Translations under genes and position numbers: made by a program | Notes under the pieces: generated by a model | Databases searched by the model: none | What the model was told of the DNA's origin: nothing | What the model saw: the letters and a program-made list of their open reading frames with translations, nothing else | Origin: Mugil cephalus | Lineage: Eukaryota; Chordata; Actinopteri; Mugiliformes; Mugilidae | Assembly (NCBI RefSeq): GCF_022458985.1 | Contig: NC_061773.1 | Span: 18,200,001 to 18,264,000 of the forward strand | Length of the DNA: 64,000 nt | Direction of reading: 5' to 3' | In this document: in pieces, positions 12,854-40,170 of the stretch | How positions within the stretch are numbered: the stretch's first letter is position 1 | Layout of the letters: the number at the start of each line of letters is the position of its first letter

Positions 12854-15839
12854 ATGTAAATGAATTATAATTGTTATAATCAAATATCTTATTGCATAAG
12901 GTCTACAGAATCACCGACTGAAAGTTAAGTCGACTACATTCAAAACCATCAAGGGCAAAAAGAACCAGCTGTAAAGTTTCAGCTGAAGACACCGGACAAC
13001 AAAACACATTTGGAGACAGGAATTCAAATTAGTTGATGGACTTGTTAGCATGATGTGGAGAAGAGAGAGGGCATGTTGTGAATGCATTATGTAATAGTCA
13101 CCCAGCACTGCCACTCCACAGATGGTCCAGGAGAGGTAGGCAGTTGTACCAGCACATCTATTTCCACATAGCAGCAGTAAGAGCTCTTATCCCCCTCTGC
13201 AAGCCCACACTCTGACAGGAGGCTGAGGCACTTGACGAGCAACGGCAAGGCCAGATACCATGATTAAAAATGGATGCTGATGCGGGAGAATGTCAGTATG
13301 ATGCTGCCATAACACACTCATATGAAAAAAAAAAAAAAAAAAGTCAGATTGCCGTCTCTAGATTCGGCACTTATTGGTGGGTTATTGATTATGGTGAGTG
13401 AGCAGAGTGTGCTCAGAGACGGGCTGTGGTTTTTTTTTTGTTTTTTTTGAGATTTGCATGACTGATCCGTTCTTTACGAGGTTCCAATTCTGTGCTTGTC
13501 AACTTAGCTGAAAAATAGACACATGCTGTACCTGGTGATAAATGGGAGGTTGCAGAGATGTGATGTATAAAATATTGAATACGGGAGGACCTACATATGG
13601 TATATGACAGCATGAGAAGGAAATAGGAAATAGTTCCACATTGCGAAATTGTGAATGCGAGGTTTGAGAGGGTAGCTTCTATACTTTAGAAATACTCCTG
13701 GTTCTGCCTCTTTATTTATGCAGATCTCACACCAAGAAGAGTTCATACATATGTCGTCCAACAACTCAGATGAGCATTAAGTGTGTCATTAGATATTTTG
13801 TGTCCGTGAAGGTGTAATCTAAAAGGCAAGAAATTCTACAAGTCCAGTTTCCTGTTTTCAAATGCCTTTTGGATTAGATTTTAAGTATTTGCACCACTGC
13901 TTTAATTTTAAAAACTATTCACAATCACAATAATGGCCCACACACATGCAATTTTGGCTAAGACACAGAGAAATGCTTCACTATTCCCCTATTCATTCAG
14001 CTCACTGTTTTGTTCTCTGATTCACAATTTTAAAGTTTTTGTTTGTTTTTCTTCACTGTAACTACTCCCACACTGTCATTTTCAACACAAAGGCAGATTT
14101 ACTCGGCAAAAACATTCCAAGTGAATAAAGAAGAAAAATATTTAAAAATTAAAAAAAAAAAAAGCTACCTACCATGCATGTTGACCATTCAGTAGCCAAT
14201 TATTTTACACAGGATGTGGTTGACAAATATATAACCCATAAAAACCCAGCAAAGACCAACTGCACATAAATGCTGAAGATGATCAGTAAGTTGATGTTCG
14301 TCAGCATCTTAATTTAAACCATCCACTGAAATTTTACAGTTTTTTTATATATATATATATAATTGTAGTTTTACTGCAGTGGATTTTGTTTTTGCAATAC
14401 AGTGAGTGTCTGCTGGAAAACTTGTCAGTAAGGTATTCAGATAGAAGAATACATCTACTGTGTAAGAGGAAATTGCAGTGCAGTCCAGACTTTTCTTATG
14501 AATGCAGTAAAACAAGAACCTATTTGAAGGCAGCAGTACGAGTTACAGTGGCGTCTTCAAGATGCACTGCCAGCAATATTCTTCTCATAAAGTTCCTGTT
14601 TCCTCATTTGACTTGGTGTCATAAAAGTTTCAAGCTACACAAAATGAAATAAAAATAAAATAAAATAAAAAATTCCTCGTGTTAAACATTTAGCCATTCA
14701 TCATTTCACCAGTTATATTTTTCTGCTAACCTACATGGCTACAATGTGCTTTGTTTGGCCTTCAATATAGAAATGAGTCATCAAGAAAAGCCTCCTGTGG
14801 GACAATAGACTGGGGCACACAGCAGGAAGCAGAGCTCAATTATAGCCAGCGTTTCAGTGACTGCTAATCTTTCAGACATTATATTTCTTAACAAAATTGC
14901 TAAGTCTATTTTTCTCGGACTTCTGTGCTAAGGGTTGTACGGGGTGATAACACCAGAACACAATAGCACGTATTTGACTCATCTGTACAACTGTCACACT
15001 CACTAAGGGAAGTTCTCAGCTAATGTGCGTCTTTGCTTTGATGAAATTTTCTCTTCAGACTGCATCCTTTATCTTGCAGGAGCCTGATGGGTTGATAGAC
15101 TGCTCAATTTTCTCCCGTAATCATCACAGCGCTTCGTCCGTGGCAGCAGGGTGCATGTTGTCAAGCTAGGCTAAGCTAGTTAGGCTGTTTTAAGCTTAAT
15201 GGATAGGATTCAGACTCTTATTAATGCCTCATTTAAACAGTTAGCGTGGCTCAGGGAACCCTAAAGATCCACGCAAGACAAAGACACGTCAAAGTGCACG
15301 GAAATCTGAAAGTAAGACTGAAATAAAGGAGATTAAAATGTAGCCGGTGGAATTAGTGGAATGAATTTTTGAGTAGGAAGTATGCAGACAGTGTAATTAA
15401 ACATGTCATTTTGAAATACTTTATATTATTACATTCCATTATACTTATAATACAATTATTTTTTATTGACAGCTGCCTTCAAATGCTGTTGTGTTTACCA
15501 TGTTCACTAGAAAAATCAACTCAGTAGCCAATATAGTCAGTCTCTTATTTACATTTCCTACATCAGGTAACCTCTTCCCAGCCAATCAGACACTGATTTT
15601 TATGTACATGGCTTTCCATGTCATAAACACAGGCTCAAAATGTCAATAAAAATTAAAGCAGCATGGATGTACAATTGTGAAGTGTCAATATCAGCTAATT
15701 TATAAAGCATCAGTCAAAAAACAAAATGCATAGAGTGCTACTTGGGTGTAGAAAAGAGTGTACTCCTTGTGCTCTTCAGTTTACGGATCAAAATTGAACT
15801 TATCTGAGGCACTCAAGAGGGTCATGACAGGCCCCCTCG
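12854..15839. other. Intergenic, no gene seen
   Basis: Non-coding, with several poly-A and poly-T runs (for example 13325-13342) and a short TA tract near 14347-14361. No open frame of interest. Confidence 0.5.
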
Positions 15840-15874
15840 AGTGCTTCAGATCTCTCCCTATTTATTAAGCACGT

Positions 15875-16315
15875 TTAAAATCTACAAATGTTGAACAAAG
15901 TGCTGTGCGGAGTAGTCAAAGTATAAAACACAAAAACAAAGACAACGTAGAGGGAGAAGTAAAAACAAATCACTAGATTAACACCATGAGATGACAGCAC
16001 AATAAAAAGAGCAGCAGTCAAACTGAATCGAATGCCAGGGATTAAAAAATGGAATTTAAAAACAGGCAGTGCCTGGGACAGTCTGATATGTAGAGGTGAG
16101 AAAGAGTGAACAGCCTTTTCCTTCAACCAGAAGACAGCGGCCTACAGACCACACTTGAGTAACCTTAAAGGGGCGGATGGTTCTAGACGAACAGAGACGT
16201 GTTGGAGCCAGATCATTCAGTGATTCATCAGTAACACTAAAAACTTAAAATCGAACCTACAACGTATTAGGAGCCAGTGAAGGGAGCACCAACATCTTAC
16301 CAACACATCTTAGTT
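15875..16315. repeat. Probable dispersed fish repeat remnant
   Basis: The order of phrases matches a repeat I recall as common in fish genomes: a GGAATTTAAAAACAGGC-like stretch, a 'GTCTGATATGTAGAGG' segment, then 'GGAGCCAGTGAAGG' near 16269. It looks like a decayed interspersed repeat, but I cannot name the family. The 83-codon minus-strand open frame inside it has no recognisable protein similarity. Confidence 0.4.
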
Positions 16316-16459
16316 AGTTTCTTTAAATAGTTTCTTTTTACACATTCCAGAAAAAAGACATGACACAGGTTTTGTTTCACACATTGCATTTATAGTTTAA
16401 CAGTAGTTCTACTTGGGTGCACACATTTAGTAACTTTTGTAACAGGTTAACAAGTTAAA

Positions 16460-17030
16460 ATTTTGTGTTCATTTATATTTATTGTTGGAGTCACCAGTGC
16501 TGTCGGGGTGCGCCTGTCCTGCTGGAGCCGAAGGCCTGGAGGCAAAAGGCGAAGTGAAGGGGGGCCTGCTAAACATGTTGGACATGTTGGACTACACCAA
16601 CACCTCAGGGGAGGGGGGTTTAAGTTGGGCTATTAATTTCTTAGTATATATAATTTTGGTAATTATTTTTGTACTTTTTACAATTAATTGTTTACTCTTG
16701 TTTGAAGAAGATTTTTGGTTTTCTCATTGTTTAGATGTTAAGTGTAGTGTGTATCAGTTTCCCTAGTGTGTCTATGTGGTCTGATCAGCCGCTATATATG
16801 TGCCCCATTGTGTTCATTTTTTGTTAGGTCTGGTGGAGTTCGTTTCAGGTCTGTTTTGTTTAATTTTTCAGTCATAGAGTTGGTTTTGTTAATGGAACCT
16901 CTTTTATGGATCCACAATATTCATTCCATTTTGTAAATTACTGCTTTTGAATTTCAACTGAATAAAATCCCTTTTCTTTATAACACTCGGGTATCCTCAT
17001 GCTTTGACCTGCTCGGTGTTCACACACCAC
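16460..17030 (+). other. Possible solo-LTR-like segment
   Basis: A run of about 550 bp with a T-rich middle, a poly-A signal (AATAAA near 16961) and then CTTTATAACACTCG, ending near TGTTCACACA. This resembles the R-U5 end of fish Gypsy-type LTRs. No target duplication, primer-binding site or second LTR is visible, so the call is weak. The 94-codon open frame at 16482-16766 has no recognisable domain. Confidence 0.22.
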
Positions 17031-18821
17031 TGAATGAACCTGTTTCCCCACTTTAAAACCACCGTCCATAATTCAGGTTCAGGTTTTTAAGAGTTTATTT
17101 TACATATGGGAGGAGGGAACTCAGGTCCATATTTGGACATAGTGGTGCCTGTGAGTATTCAGTCGCCTGACTACAAATGAAAATGATGGGTTTAGATGTG
17201 ACGTGAAGACTGAACTTTACCCTTGAGGTAGATGCTATGATGTAATGCTTCGGATTTTCTCAAAGTTTATAAGTTCAATGCAGTTTAGAATTTCAGATGG
17301 GTGTCACTGATTTCCAGAGCTGTGTTTTGCTTTCCATCTCCTAATAATAATAAGGAGGACTCCTCCTTTGACTGTGGTGCTTCCCGGATAAGACTTCCAA
17401 ATGAGGTGAAAAGCTGAGCTTGCCTTAAGCAGAATTCAAGGTGGTCCAAGTATTGTTCGGAGCAGAGCCTCTGCTTTGGGCGAGGTATCATTAATTCAAT
17501 ATGATGAGACGGCTGTGATGTATTATGTGAAAACTTTTCTCAATATTTATTTGCTTAGGAAAGATTTACCATAGATGTTTTTTTATTGTTGTTGTTTTCC
17601 CAGCAATCTCAGTTTCATTTCAGTCTTGGATGGCAGCGCTCAGCCTTGGCCTCGGAGGTACACTGATCGATGAGCCGTACAATCCACAGCGACTCGTGTC
17701 GCCCTTCCAAAAGTCTACTTGTTTCAAACTAGGACAATAATAATACGGGATAATTATTACCCAGAAAGAAGCTCACATCTGACCACAGTTCAGCGTTCAC
17801 ATACACGTGTGCTCCACTTTCGCCTTCAGAAAACCATGAATTATTAAACACCCGGAGTCAGCAAGGTGCTAGGAACCTATAGGGGCTTTCAATTCATTCA
17901 AACATGATGGCATCATAGCTGCCGCATATTTTTTGATGGAACGTTGACTACTGCTGACTCCCAGCTAATCTTCTTGCAAAGCAGCTTTTATAGTCTGCTA
18001 GATCTGGGGGACCATGAGCGCCTTGCGATCGCAACCTTTCTCTTTTCAATACTCCTTGAGGTAATTTTCTCTCCGAAGGACAGCTGCATTGCCCTTTTGA
18101 ATATTGTATGAAGCGCCCAACGGAGAAGAGGAGACACTAATCAAGATCAAGCTCAATAAATGTTTTGTTTGGGGCACTGAATTATTCAGATTATGTCACG
18201 GTGCCTTGTCAGGTCCCGAGTACATTTTTTACAGTTTTTTACCTTTTTTTTTTTAAACTAGAAATCATATTAGAGACTGTATCAAAGCTTGGTTCAGAAA
18301 TCTGGTCAATAAAACAAGAAGAGTCAGAGATACAGTGAGTCCTTAGGTGCAGACAAATCTGCAGATTGTATGAGTCAGACTGCTATGCCGTTTCTGTGGA
18401 GCTAGTAAACAGATCGGCTCAGAAAAATCCCCCGAAACCCTTTCTTCCCATTAATTATGACCAGTATCCAACTGCAAGTAAAAAGCGTCAATACTCCCAT
18501 ACTCAAAGTTCAAACTAAATGTACTGACCTAATCTTGTCTTATGTTTTTCTTCTAAATCATGAGGGTTGCCAGGTTTGTCTTTATTGAACTATGGCATCC
18601 TCATGTGAGCACAGACTCAGCAGGAGTTTTCCTCCACATTGTTGGATTGTCCTCATATACAGTTTTAATACAGTTGATCAATACAACAGCTGTTGTTGAG
18701 CTTGTTTCTAATATGTCCAACAGGCAATGTTTAGATACCATGTAAAGGACAGTTAGTCAATGAAGGACTTTAGTCAATGAATCCCTATTTACATTTGGAA
18801 TAAAGGATTTATGTCAATAGA
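17031..18821. other. Intergenic, no gene seen
   Basis: Non-coding. The part around 17940-18240 is more balanced in base composition than its flanks, but nothing specific can be recognised. Confidence 0.45.
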
Positions 18822-19214
18822 TGTTGTGGATGTGATGTCACAGCAAACACGGTCTCCGTGGTTATGACCACTGAGTGGCAAAAAGTGACACTTGAACAGC
18901 ATTAGTTTGAATCATAGGCTTTAATAACGTCTAAACTGTAAAAATTAATTTAAAAAAGGTGAAGAGCTGTTTTGCAATTGACTGCACCAATAGATTTGAA
19001 AAGCAGTTAGAGATATATTTTTACAAATATCTCCAACTGCCAAAGAAGAGAGAAGTAAATGGATCGCTGCATTGCTGTCCTTAATTTTATCTGATAATTT
19101 GCATTTTTCCAGGTCTCGCTGTGTTTACTAGTACATTTCACAGTGTTTTTGCCACTCAAGGGGGTCGTGGCCCTGGGCGACAGTGACGTCACTGACGTCA
19201 CTGCATACCTTGTA
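18822..19214 (+). mobile_element. THAP-domain transposon relic, copy B (internally deleted)
   Basis: About 390 bp, homologous along its whole length to copy A at 6043-6825. It keeps both ends, including the inner GAGTGGCAAAA and its inverse, and the first half of the THAP finger near 18970-19060. It lacks about 386 bp that copy A has between two ATGGA pentamers (6295-6299 and 6681-6685); copy B has one ATGGA at exactly that junction (19059-19063). The first zinc-ligand codon is now phenylalanine. The right end carries a tandem duplication of TGACGTCAC. Not coding. Confidence 0.7.
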
Positions 19215-22200
19215 ATATGGCTCAAATTTGGGAGAACAACACCAAACACTCTGGATGCAGAGGGCATCAGTGACACTGAAATGACACAGATTAGGACCAA
19301 AAACAGCACAGAATCAGGGAGGGCTAAAACGGCTTAGGCCTTTATTGGGCGAGGAACCATGCGTATATGATAACTTCACTACATAAAACTTACGGCCAAA
19401 GAGCCATATATAGTAAGTTTATTGATCTTGATTTTCTACATGAAAAAAAAGGTAAAGTAAGAAAGTCTACTTATTCCAAAAAATATTATTTTAATTCAAA
19501 TTTACAAGTATTTCAATGATTCCAATGTCCTATTGAGGGTGAAATAAGGAGCCCTTGCTCGGATTTTTTCATTTAGGCCTGACAATGCTCGACAAATCAT
19601 CAGAGTTACTGTCTACTGTAACCAAACAGTCATACCAAATGTCATTCATTTTTGAGGCAGCTTTTGTGGCAGTGCTATGTCTACATTCAATGGCATCTCA
19701 CCTGGTGGTGATATTAACATGTTATTATTTCGGATACAGAAATGTTAAGCCACCAACCAACTTGCCTCGACAGAGCTGCTACAATGGTTGTTCATGTCGC
19801 CCACCTCAACTCAGTGAACTGCATTATATGAACCTTTTTTTTTTAAAAAAAAAGAGAAAAAAAAAAGAAAAGTAATAGTAGTCATATCCTTATTCTAAAA
19901 GCATGCCTGAGCGGTTTAACACATAGTTCACACTTCATTGATTTAATACAATCTGTACCCAAGCACAGAGGTGTGAATGGACATGGAGGTCTCTCTCCTT
20001 TACTCCCCTTTACAATTTACGGTCTAAGGATGCCTGCCACGGTTTGATAAAGATTAATGACAGCAAGAATTTATTCCCCCCTCCTCCACATTCTGTCCAT
20101 ACATAGCTTTAAGTCCAAGTCCAAATGCCTTAAATTTGGGAAGTAGAGGGTGGCCTAATCCTACTATTATTATAGTGTTTTTAAATGAAATAGATGCTGA
20201 AGCATCTCACAACCACTCATGAATTAAATTTATGGGTGTTCTGTGGAATTTATATTTTGTTTCTAGTTATTAATAGAAGGTCCAGCACATCAAAAAACAA
20301 AAAGATTAAGAGATAGAAAGCAAGATAGAAACACACATTAGCTATGCCTTGACCTCATCCTTTACTCCTGGGCAAAATAAGTCAGGCAAGATTCTCCAAA
20401 ATCAATAGCTTTTAACATCACTATAGTTCAAGCTCCTGTAACGGACCGACATTGGTTTGACAAGTGCATCTCCCTTCTGTTTTCAACATGGCCTAGAGAG
20501 GAAAGACAGTTTGATTTTCTATCCCTGTAAAAAAAAAAAAAAAAAAAAAAAAAATGTTGTAAATTATTAATGGCTTGTATTAAAGAGGCAGGCCAGAACA
20601 CTCAAGGGAGTTGACTTTTTATTCCTGATGCAGAACTGAAATTGGCCCAACAACTATTTGCATTCTCCTCGTCCGCTACACCTTCCAGGGCCCCGTTCAT
20701 GCCAGTTCATATCGTCCGGATCTAAGCATTATCACTAGGCCAAGTCTCTTGCACAGTATTTGTTGTTGTACAGGTAGAATATACCACAAACAAACCCACA
20801 ATGAAGAGAGTTCCTACCAGAACACAGGCTTTTTTCAGATACAGCAACAGAAATATATGGCAAGTAGCAACTATCCTCACCGGCTTATGGTACTGAATGT
20901 GCAAATTAAAAATGTTTAAAAGTCAGTAAGTAAAAAAAAAAAAAAAAAGACTGAACAAATCTAAAAAATCTTCTTGCACAACATAAGAAGTGATATATTG
21001 GTGAGCCTGTTTCAAGTAACGTTTATGTTCTACATGGTGTTCCACAGGGTTATGTACTAGGCCTATACTTTTTTTAATTATTCATAAAGAACATGTAACA
21101 ATGTAAATGTACTCATTTCACTGCTGTGTGTACTTTTTAAATTGAAATAGAAAGTCATTAATTACACAACAGAAAGTAGTCTGACATCAACTACTTTGAA
21201 GGGAAGAGCACTAATTTTCAAGTGAAGTGTTATTCTAGGAAAGATTTATGACAAATTGCAAAGAAAATGTTTTTTTTTTTTGGACGTATTCGGGCAGATT
21301 TCTACTACTCTCTTGTATTGCCAATACAAATGATTTGTTTTAATGCTGAACATGTTGTGGATAATGACCTCTATTACTTATCATTTTAATGTTGTGAGTG
21401 AATTAGTGTTTTGTTTCATGGGTTGATTCATGGGTTCTATTTCTTCCTGCTCACACCTCTAGTATTTATAGGTGAATCTGCCATCATCACATAGTAATGG
21501 AAATAATTAGCCTAATAACATAATTAGCCTCCAAAACATTTGTTCAGATGGCCAGTCCCTCAGATTTTGTTTCCTCTGTCCAATCTTGACACAGCACTGG
21601 TTATTCATAACCATTCACAAGAGGCTGCCATGTACAGCGCCGGGACACGCAATAAATCACACATGCCTGGGGCATCAATATTAACCAGCGTCCAAGGTCT
21701 CGTTTTATGGCATGACAATTTATTTTGAATTTCACACCAGTAAGAAAGGAAGAAGAGAATGAATATCCACGTGTTAGATACACATCAAAAGACCTATAAG
21801 GGACCTAGGGGTGAAGCCATCTCAGGAGAAAAGATACGAGGCTTGAGGTGGTCACACAGCTGATGGCAGCAGCTTTCCAACCAGGTTCTGCACTTTTTAT
21901 AGCCCAGATAATACAACAGGGAACAATAAGCCAATCGAAACAGGAGAGAGAAAAAGAGGGGATCATGGCTATCTCCATTTTTTTTTTCTCCGCTGTGGAT
22001 CCTGTGGGCTTTGTCCTGCAAAAAGTGGCCTTGAAGACACTGACATACACACACAGTTTGACAACATAAGCTGGGCTCACTCTCTCCGCCATGCGGGGAT
22101 TGACTTTTGTTCTTGGCAGCATGATAAAAAGAGAAAACTTTATGATGTCTGTTTCCCCCTGGTTTTATCTGACTGCGGCTATATTGTGTGGAAAGTGTGC

Positions 22201-23204
22201 TCTTCGCGCGCAGCGTCTGTTTATAGCAAAGAGAGTTGCTACTGTACGTTGGAGAGACTCTTGTTTGATTTATTCGTGATATTGACAGATGATTTGTCTT
22301 AGCTGGCTTTTCCGTCAGCTCGTTTAATTGAAAATGCAGTCGTCTGCTCATGCCAAATGTCTGAAGGCAGAACAAAAAGAAAAAGGGAGAACAGAGGAAA
22401 ACATGCCTGCTCGGTCTGTTGTCGTGTTCTTGGCTGCTTTTAATATCTTATGTGGCATCCAGAGGGCTTATTGGTCGGTTTGCAGAGACGGGGGGAGAGA
22501 CCTGGGTCGGTCATGTTGCTATGCTACTGCAAAAATAATGAAAACACCGTACATTGAGAGAGCTGGATCCATGTTGCACAAAACATCATGAGTGCATCAG
22601 TGGCAATGTAGAGCACTTTTAAAGAAATACTGACCTCTAGTGGAGAACTGCAACTAAAGGATTCTGCTCTACACAACCACAATACACAGCATCCAAAACA
22701 CATTTGGCTGCGTGGGACGCAGTAAATCAAGTATTTGGCAGAGTTTGCCTAAATTCTCATACTAAAGTCCACAGTATGAAAAAAAAGAAAGAAAAAAAAA
22801 TCTATAAACAAATAAATATTTAATTACACTATCGTAAAGACATTTGTCAGTAATACAAGCAACGGGTGACATATGATTTCTTCAACATTTAGCCTCATAG
22901 AAGTTTGATCCCAAATATACAGAACAATCACTCCAAAACAATTAAAAGCAAAATGTGGGAATGTGATACCATAAACAGATACATATACACTCTGGCTAAG
23001 CTAATGTAACAGTACATTACATACAGTAAGTTGTAGGTAGTACAAAAAAAAAAAAAAAAAAAAAAGGTAAATGTAAAAGTAAGTGTGCCACCCACTGGAT
23101 TTCACTTGAAACATCTGGCTTTGGAGCAGAAAAACAAACAAACTGAACAACAGTCTAAGCCTCTAGTTTTATTTGAACACCTGCTTTGACCTTTGTCAAC
23201 CGTG
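19215..23204. other. Intergenic, no gene seen; A-runs
   Basis: Pure A runs lie at 20529-20554 and 23044-23065, with a mixed A-rich stretch near 19840-19871. A more GC-balanced stretch at about 21840-22560 contains several overlapping short open frames on both strands (up to 193 codons on the minus strand). None shows a recognisable domain, and overlap in many frames at once argues against coding. It might be conserved non-coding DNA. Confidence 0.45.
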
Positions 23205-23206
23205 TA

Positions 23207-24657
23207 CAGGTACATCTCAAAAAATTAGAATATGGTGAAAAGGTTCAATATTTTTTGTCAATCACTTCAGAATGTAAAACTCATATATTATCTAGATTCA
23301 TTACACATAGAGTGAAATATTTCAAGCCTTTATTTATTTATTTTTTTTGTAATTTTCATGATTATGGCTTACAGATAATGAAAACCCAAAATTCAATGTC
23401 TCAAAAAATTATGAAAAAGTTCAATATTGGAAAGTCATGGTGTCACACCCAATCAACGAATTAACTCCAAACACCCTGAAAAGTTTCCTGATCTTTTAAA
23501 TGGTCTCTCAATGTGGAGCAGTAGGCTACACAATCATGGGGAAGACTGTTGACTTGGGAGATGTCCAGAAGACAGTCACTGACACGTTCCATAAGGAGGG
23601 AAAGCCACAAAAAGACTTTGCTAAAGACGCTGGTAGTGCTGTAACCAAGCTGTATCCAAGCATATTCATAGAAGGTTAAGTGTGAGGAAAAAGTGTTAAG
23701 GAAAGGTGCGCCAGCAACAGGGGAAAAAAAACCGCATCCTTGAGAAGATTGTCAAGAGAAATCCATTCAACAATCTTATGGCCTATGAATGTCACATTCC
23801 TCAAGTCAAGCCACTCCTGAACCAGAGACAACGTCAGAAGGGTCTAACCTGGACTGAGGATAAAAAGAACTGGACTGTTGCTCAGTGGTCCAATGTCTTC
23901 TTTTCACATGAAAGTAAATTTTGTCATTTGGAAATCAAGGTCCCGGAGTCTGGAGGAAGACCGGAGAAGCACAGAAACCACTTTGCCTGAGGTCCAGTGT
24001 GAAGTTTCCGCAGCCAGTGTTTATTTGTGGTACCGTGTCATCTGCTGGTGTTGGTCCATTGTGTTTTCTGAAGTCCACAGTCAACGTAACCATCTGCCAG
24101 GAAAGTTTAGAGCACTTCATGCTTCCTTCTGCTGACAGGGTTTAAGGAGATGCTGGTTTCAACAGCTGGTTCAGTGACCATTACTGTGCTTGACTGGCTG
24201 GTAAACTCACCTGACTTTAAGCCCATAGAGAATCTATACGCTATTGTCAAGAGGAAGGTTAGAGACACCAGACCCTACAATACAGATGACCTGAAGGCTG
24301 CTATCAAAGCAACCTGGGCTTCCATTACACTGATAAGTGTAGTAATTCATACAAAACATACAACATTCATACAAAAGGAGGCCCAACCGAGTATTGACTG
24401 CATAAAAATGAACATACTTTTCAGTAGCCTGACACTTGTGTTTAAAATATTTAGGTATATTTTTACGACACTGAGTTTTGGGTTTCCATTATCTGTAAGC
24501 CATGTTCATGAAAATCATAAGAAATAAAGACTTTAAATATCTCACTCTATGTGGATAATGAATCGAGATAATATGTGAGTTTCACTTTCTGAAGTGATTG
24601 ACAAAAAACATTGAACTTGAACTTTCACGATATTCAAATTTTTTTGAGATGTACCTG
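23207..24657 (+). mobile_element. Tc1-like transposon with long inverted ends
   Basis: 1,451 bp flanked by TA on both sides, the target duplication expected of Tc1/mariner. The outer 16 bases (TACAGGTACATCTCAA at 23205-23220) are repeated as an exact inverse at 24644-24659. The similarity continues inward with mismatches for about 200 bp at each end, past the shared CTTACAGATAATG segment, so the inverted repeats are much longer than the 50-100 bp of simple Tc1 elements. A decayed transposase frame lies between them on the plus strand. Confidence 0.9.
23536..24330 (+). pseudogene. Decayed Tc1-family transposase
   Basis: From an ATG at 23536 the translation shows an N-terminal DNA-binding region (frames with D-V-Q-K and K-D-F-A-K), then the catalytic core in pieces: Q-K-G-L-T-W-T at about 23850, V-F-F-S-H-E-S-K-F at about 23900 and S-P-D-F-K-P-I-E-N-L-Y at about 24210-24240. 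In active Tc1 enzymes the second motif reads S-D-E-S; here the first catalytic aspartate position is histidine, while the glutamate of P-I-E-N is kept. Frame changes split it into several open frames, so it cannot encode an active DDE transposase. Confidence 0.85.
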
Positions 24658-25232
24658 TAGATTTAACAAGATCGATGTAAAAATAGCTAGCTTCCGATGA
24701 AACAAGAAGACATGTTCTCTTTGGCTAGTTATCAAGCTCCTCCTGCTACAAAACATATACAGGATATTTTCCGTTACCAAAAAGGAAAAAGTGTATTAAA
24801 TACTTTTGATAAATTAACTGCTTCCATCCAACATGGCTGCAATGGAGCGTGGTATGTGAAAGGGGTCCATGTCTGGTGGACCTCAGAGCCTCCACATGTT
24901 CCTTCCCTTTCTACCATACATGTATGTACACTTTTATGTGGTTTATTATATATGATAATGCACTACAAGAAATCATATTTGGTTTATTCTTTTTTTTCAG
25001 GCTCCTCTCCTCCCCTTGGCTCGCTGGTCCTGAGATCTTCCATACTTGGGCCCTCTTGGCTATGACAAGTAAAACAATATTATTATCACTTTCAAAGACT
25101 AAAATAATATGCAGTATCTCTAGTTCACACCCTGTGAGGTAAAAGACGCTGGTGTGACATAGCGGTGAGGTTTCCTTGTGCTCATGCCTTTAGCACCAAT
25201 ACCAGTTCAATTTTGAGAGGAGGAGAAACGGA
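24658..25232 (-). other. mst1r 3' untranslated region and flank
   Basis: Sequence after the mst1r stop codon, read on the minus strand. AATAAA poly-A signals in that orientation (TTTATT on the plus strand) lie at 24983-24988 and 24942-24947, giving a likely 3' UTR of about 250-300 bases. The Tc1-like element begins only about 300 bp beyond. Confidence 0.5.
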
Positions 25233-39463
<14,231 letters not shown>

Positions 39464-39602
39464 CTCCTCTCTGAGATGAACGAGGGCCAAGAGCACAGAC
39501 GACGTGGGGGTTACCTCCAGGTCTGATGTTGGGACAAAATCATCCTTAACACCAGCCACTGGTGTCTGTGAAGAGAAAACAGAGTGGAGGTAATCATTAG
39601 AT

Positions 39603-39800
39603 CAGGGGTCTTCAACATTTTTCAGGCCAAGACCCCCGAACTGATGAGAGATTAAACAGGGACCCCCTACCTACTATATGCATTCTGTATTAAACTCGGC
39701 CTAGTGCTGTATTTGATATTAAGCTATTCAAATAATACACAGGTTCAAATATTTTTTTCAATTTCATGCAACACAAATATATCTGACATTAACACACACA
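39603..39800 (+). mobile_element. Short hAT-like element, copy 2 (partial)
   Basis: Begins CAGGGGTCTTCAACATTTTT and continues with GACCCCC and CTACCTACTAT, then CGGCCTAGTGCTGTATTTGA, homologous to the inverse of the right part of the copy ending at 12853. The far end is not recognised. It lies in the first intron of mst1r, just upstream of the first coding exon. Confidence 0.6.
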
Positions 39801-40004
39801 CATTCATTTTGGGCTCAGTAGTTGACTGATGGGAGCGAGCTGCACCGTTAGTTTCCCTTCTGCTAATATTGCAGTTTGTTTCTGGATTTCACCTGGGGAC
39901 TGAACAGGCTCTCGCTGAATAAGTGGAGGGCTGACTGAAAGGTAACGTGTTCTGCCTCCATTTGTTTCATCTCGTCTTCTACTACCGCTTCTACTTCTGC
40001 TGGA

Positions 40005-40170
40005 GCCCATCCCAGCTGCCAACAGGCTGGGCCTGGACAGGTCGCCAGCCTATCGCAAGGCCGACACAGAGACAGACGATCCATTCGCACTCACACTCAC
40101 ACCTAACGAGCATGTCTTTGGAGGTGGGAGGAAACCGGAGTACCCAGAGAAAACCCACGCGGACACATTG
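40005..40170 (+). repeat. Dispersed fish repeat fragment
   Basis: GGAGCCCATCCCAGCTGCCA, then GGACAGGTCGCCAGCCTATC, CACTCACACCTAACG, and finally GGAGGAAACCGGAGTACCC and GAGAAAACCCACGCGGACAC. This phrase order belongs to a repeat found throughout fish genomes; I do not assign its class. Lies in mst1r intron 1. Confidence 0.65.
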
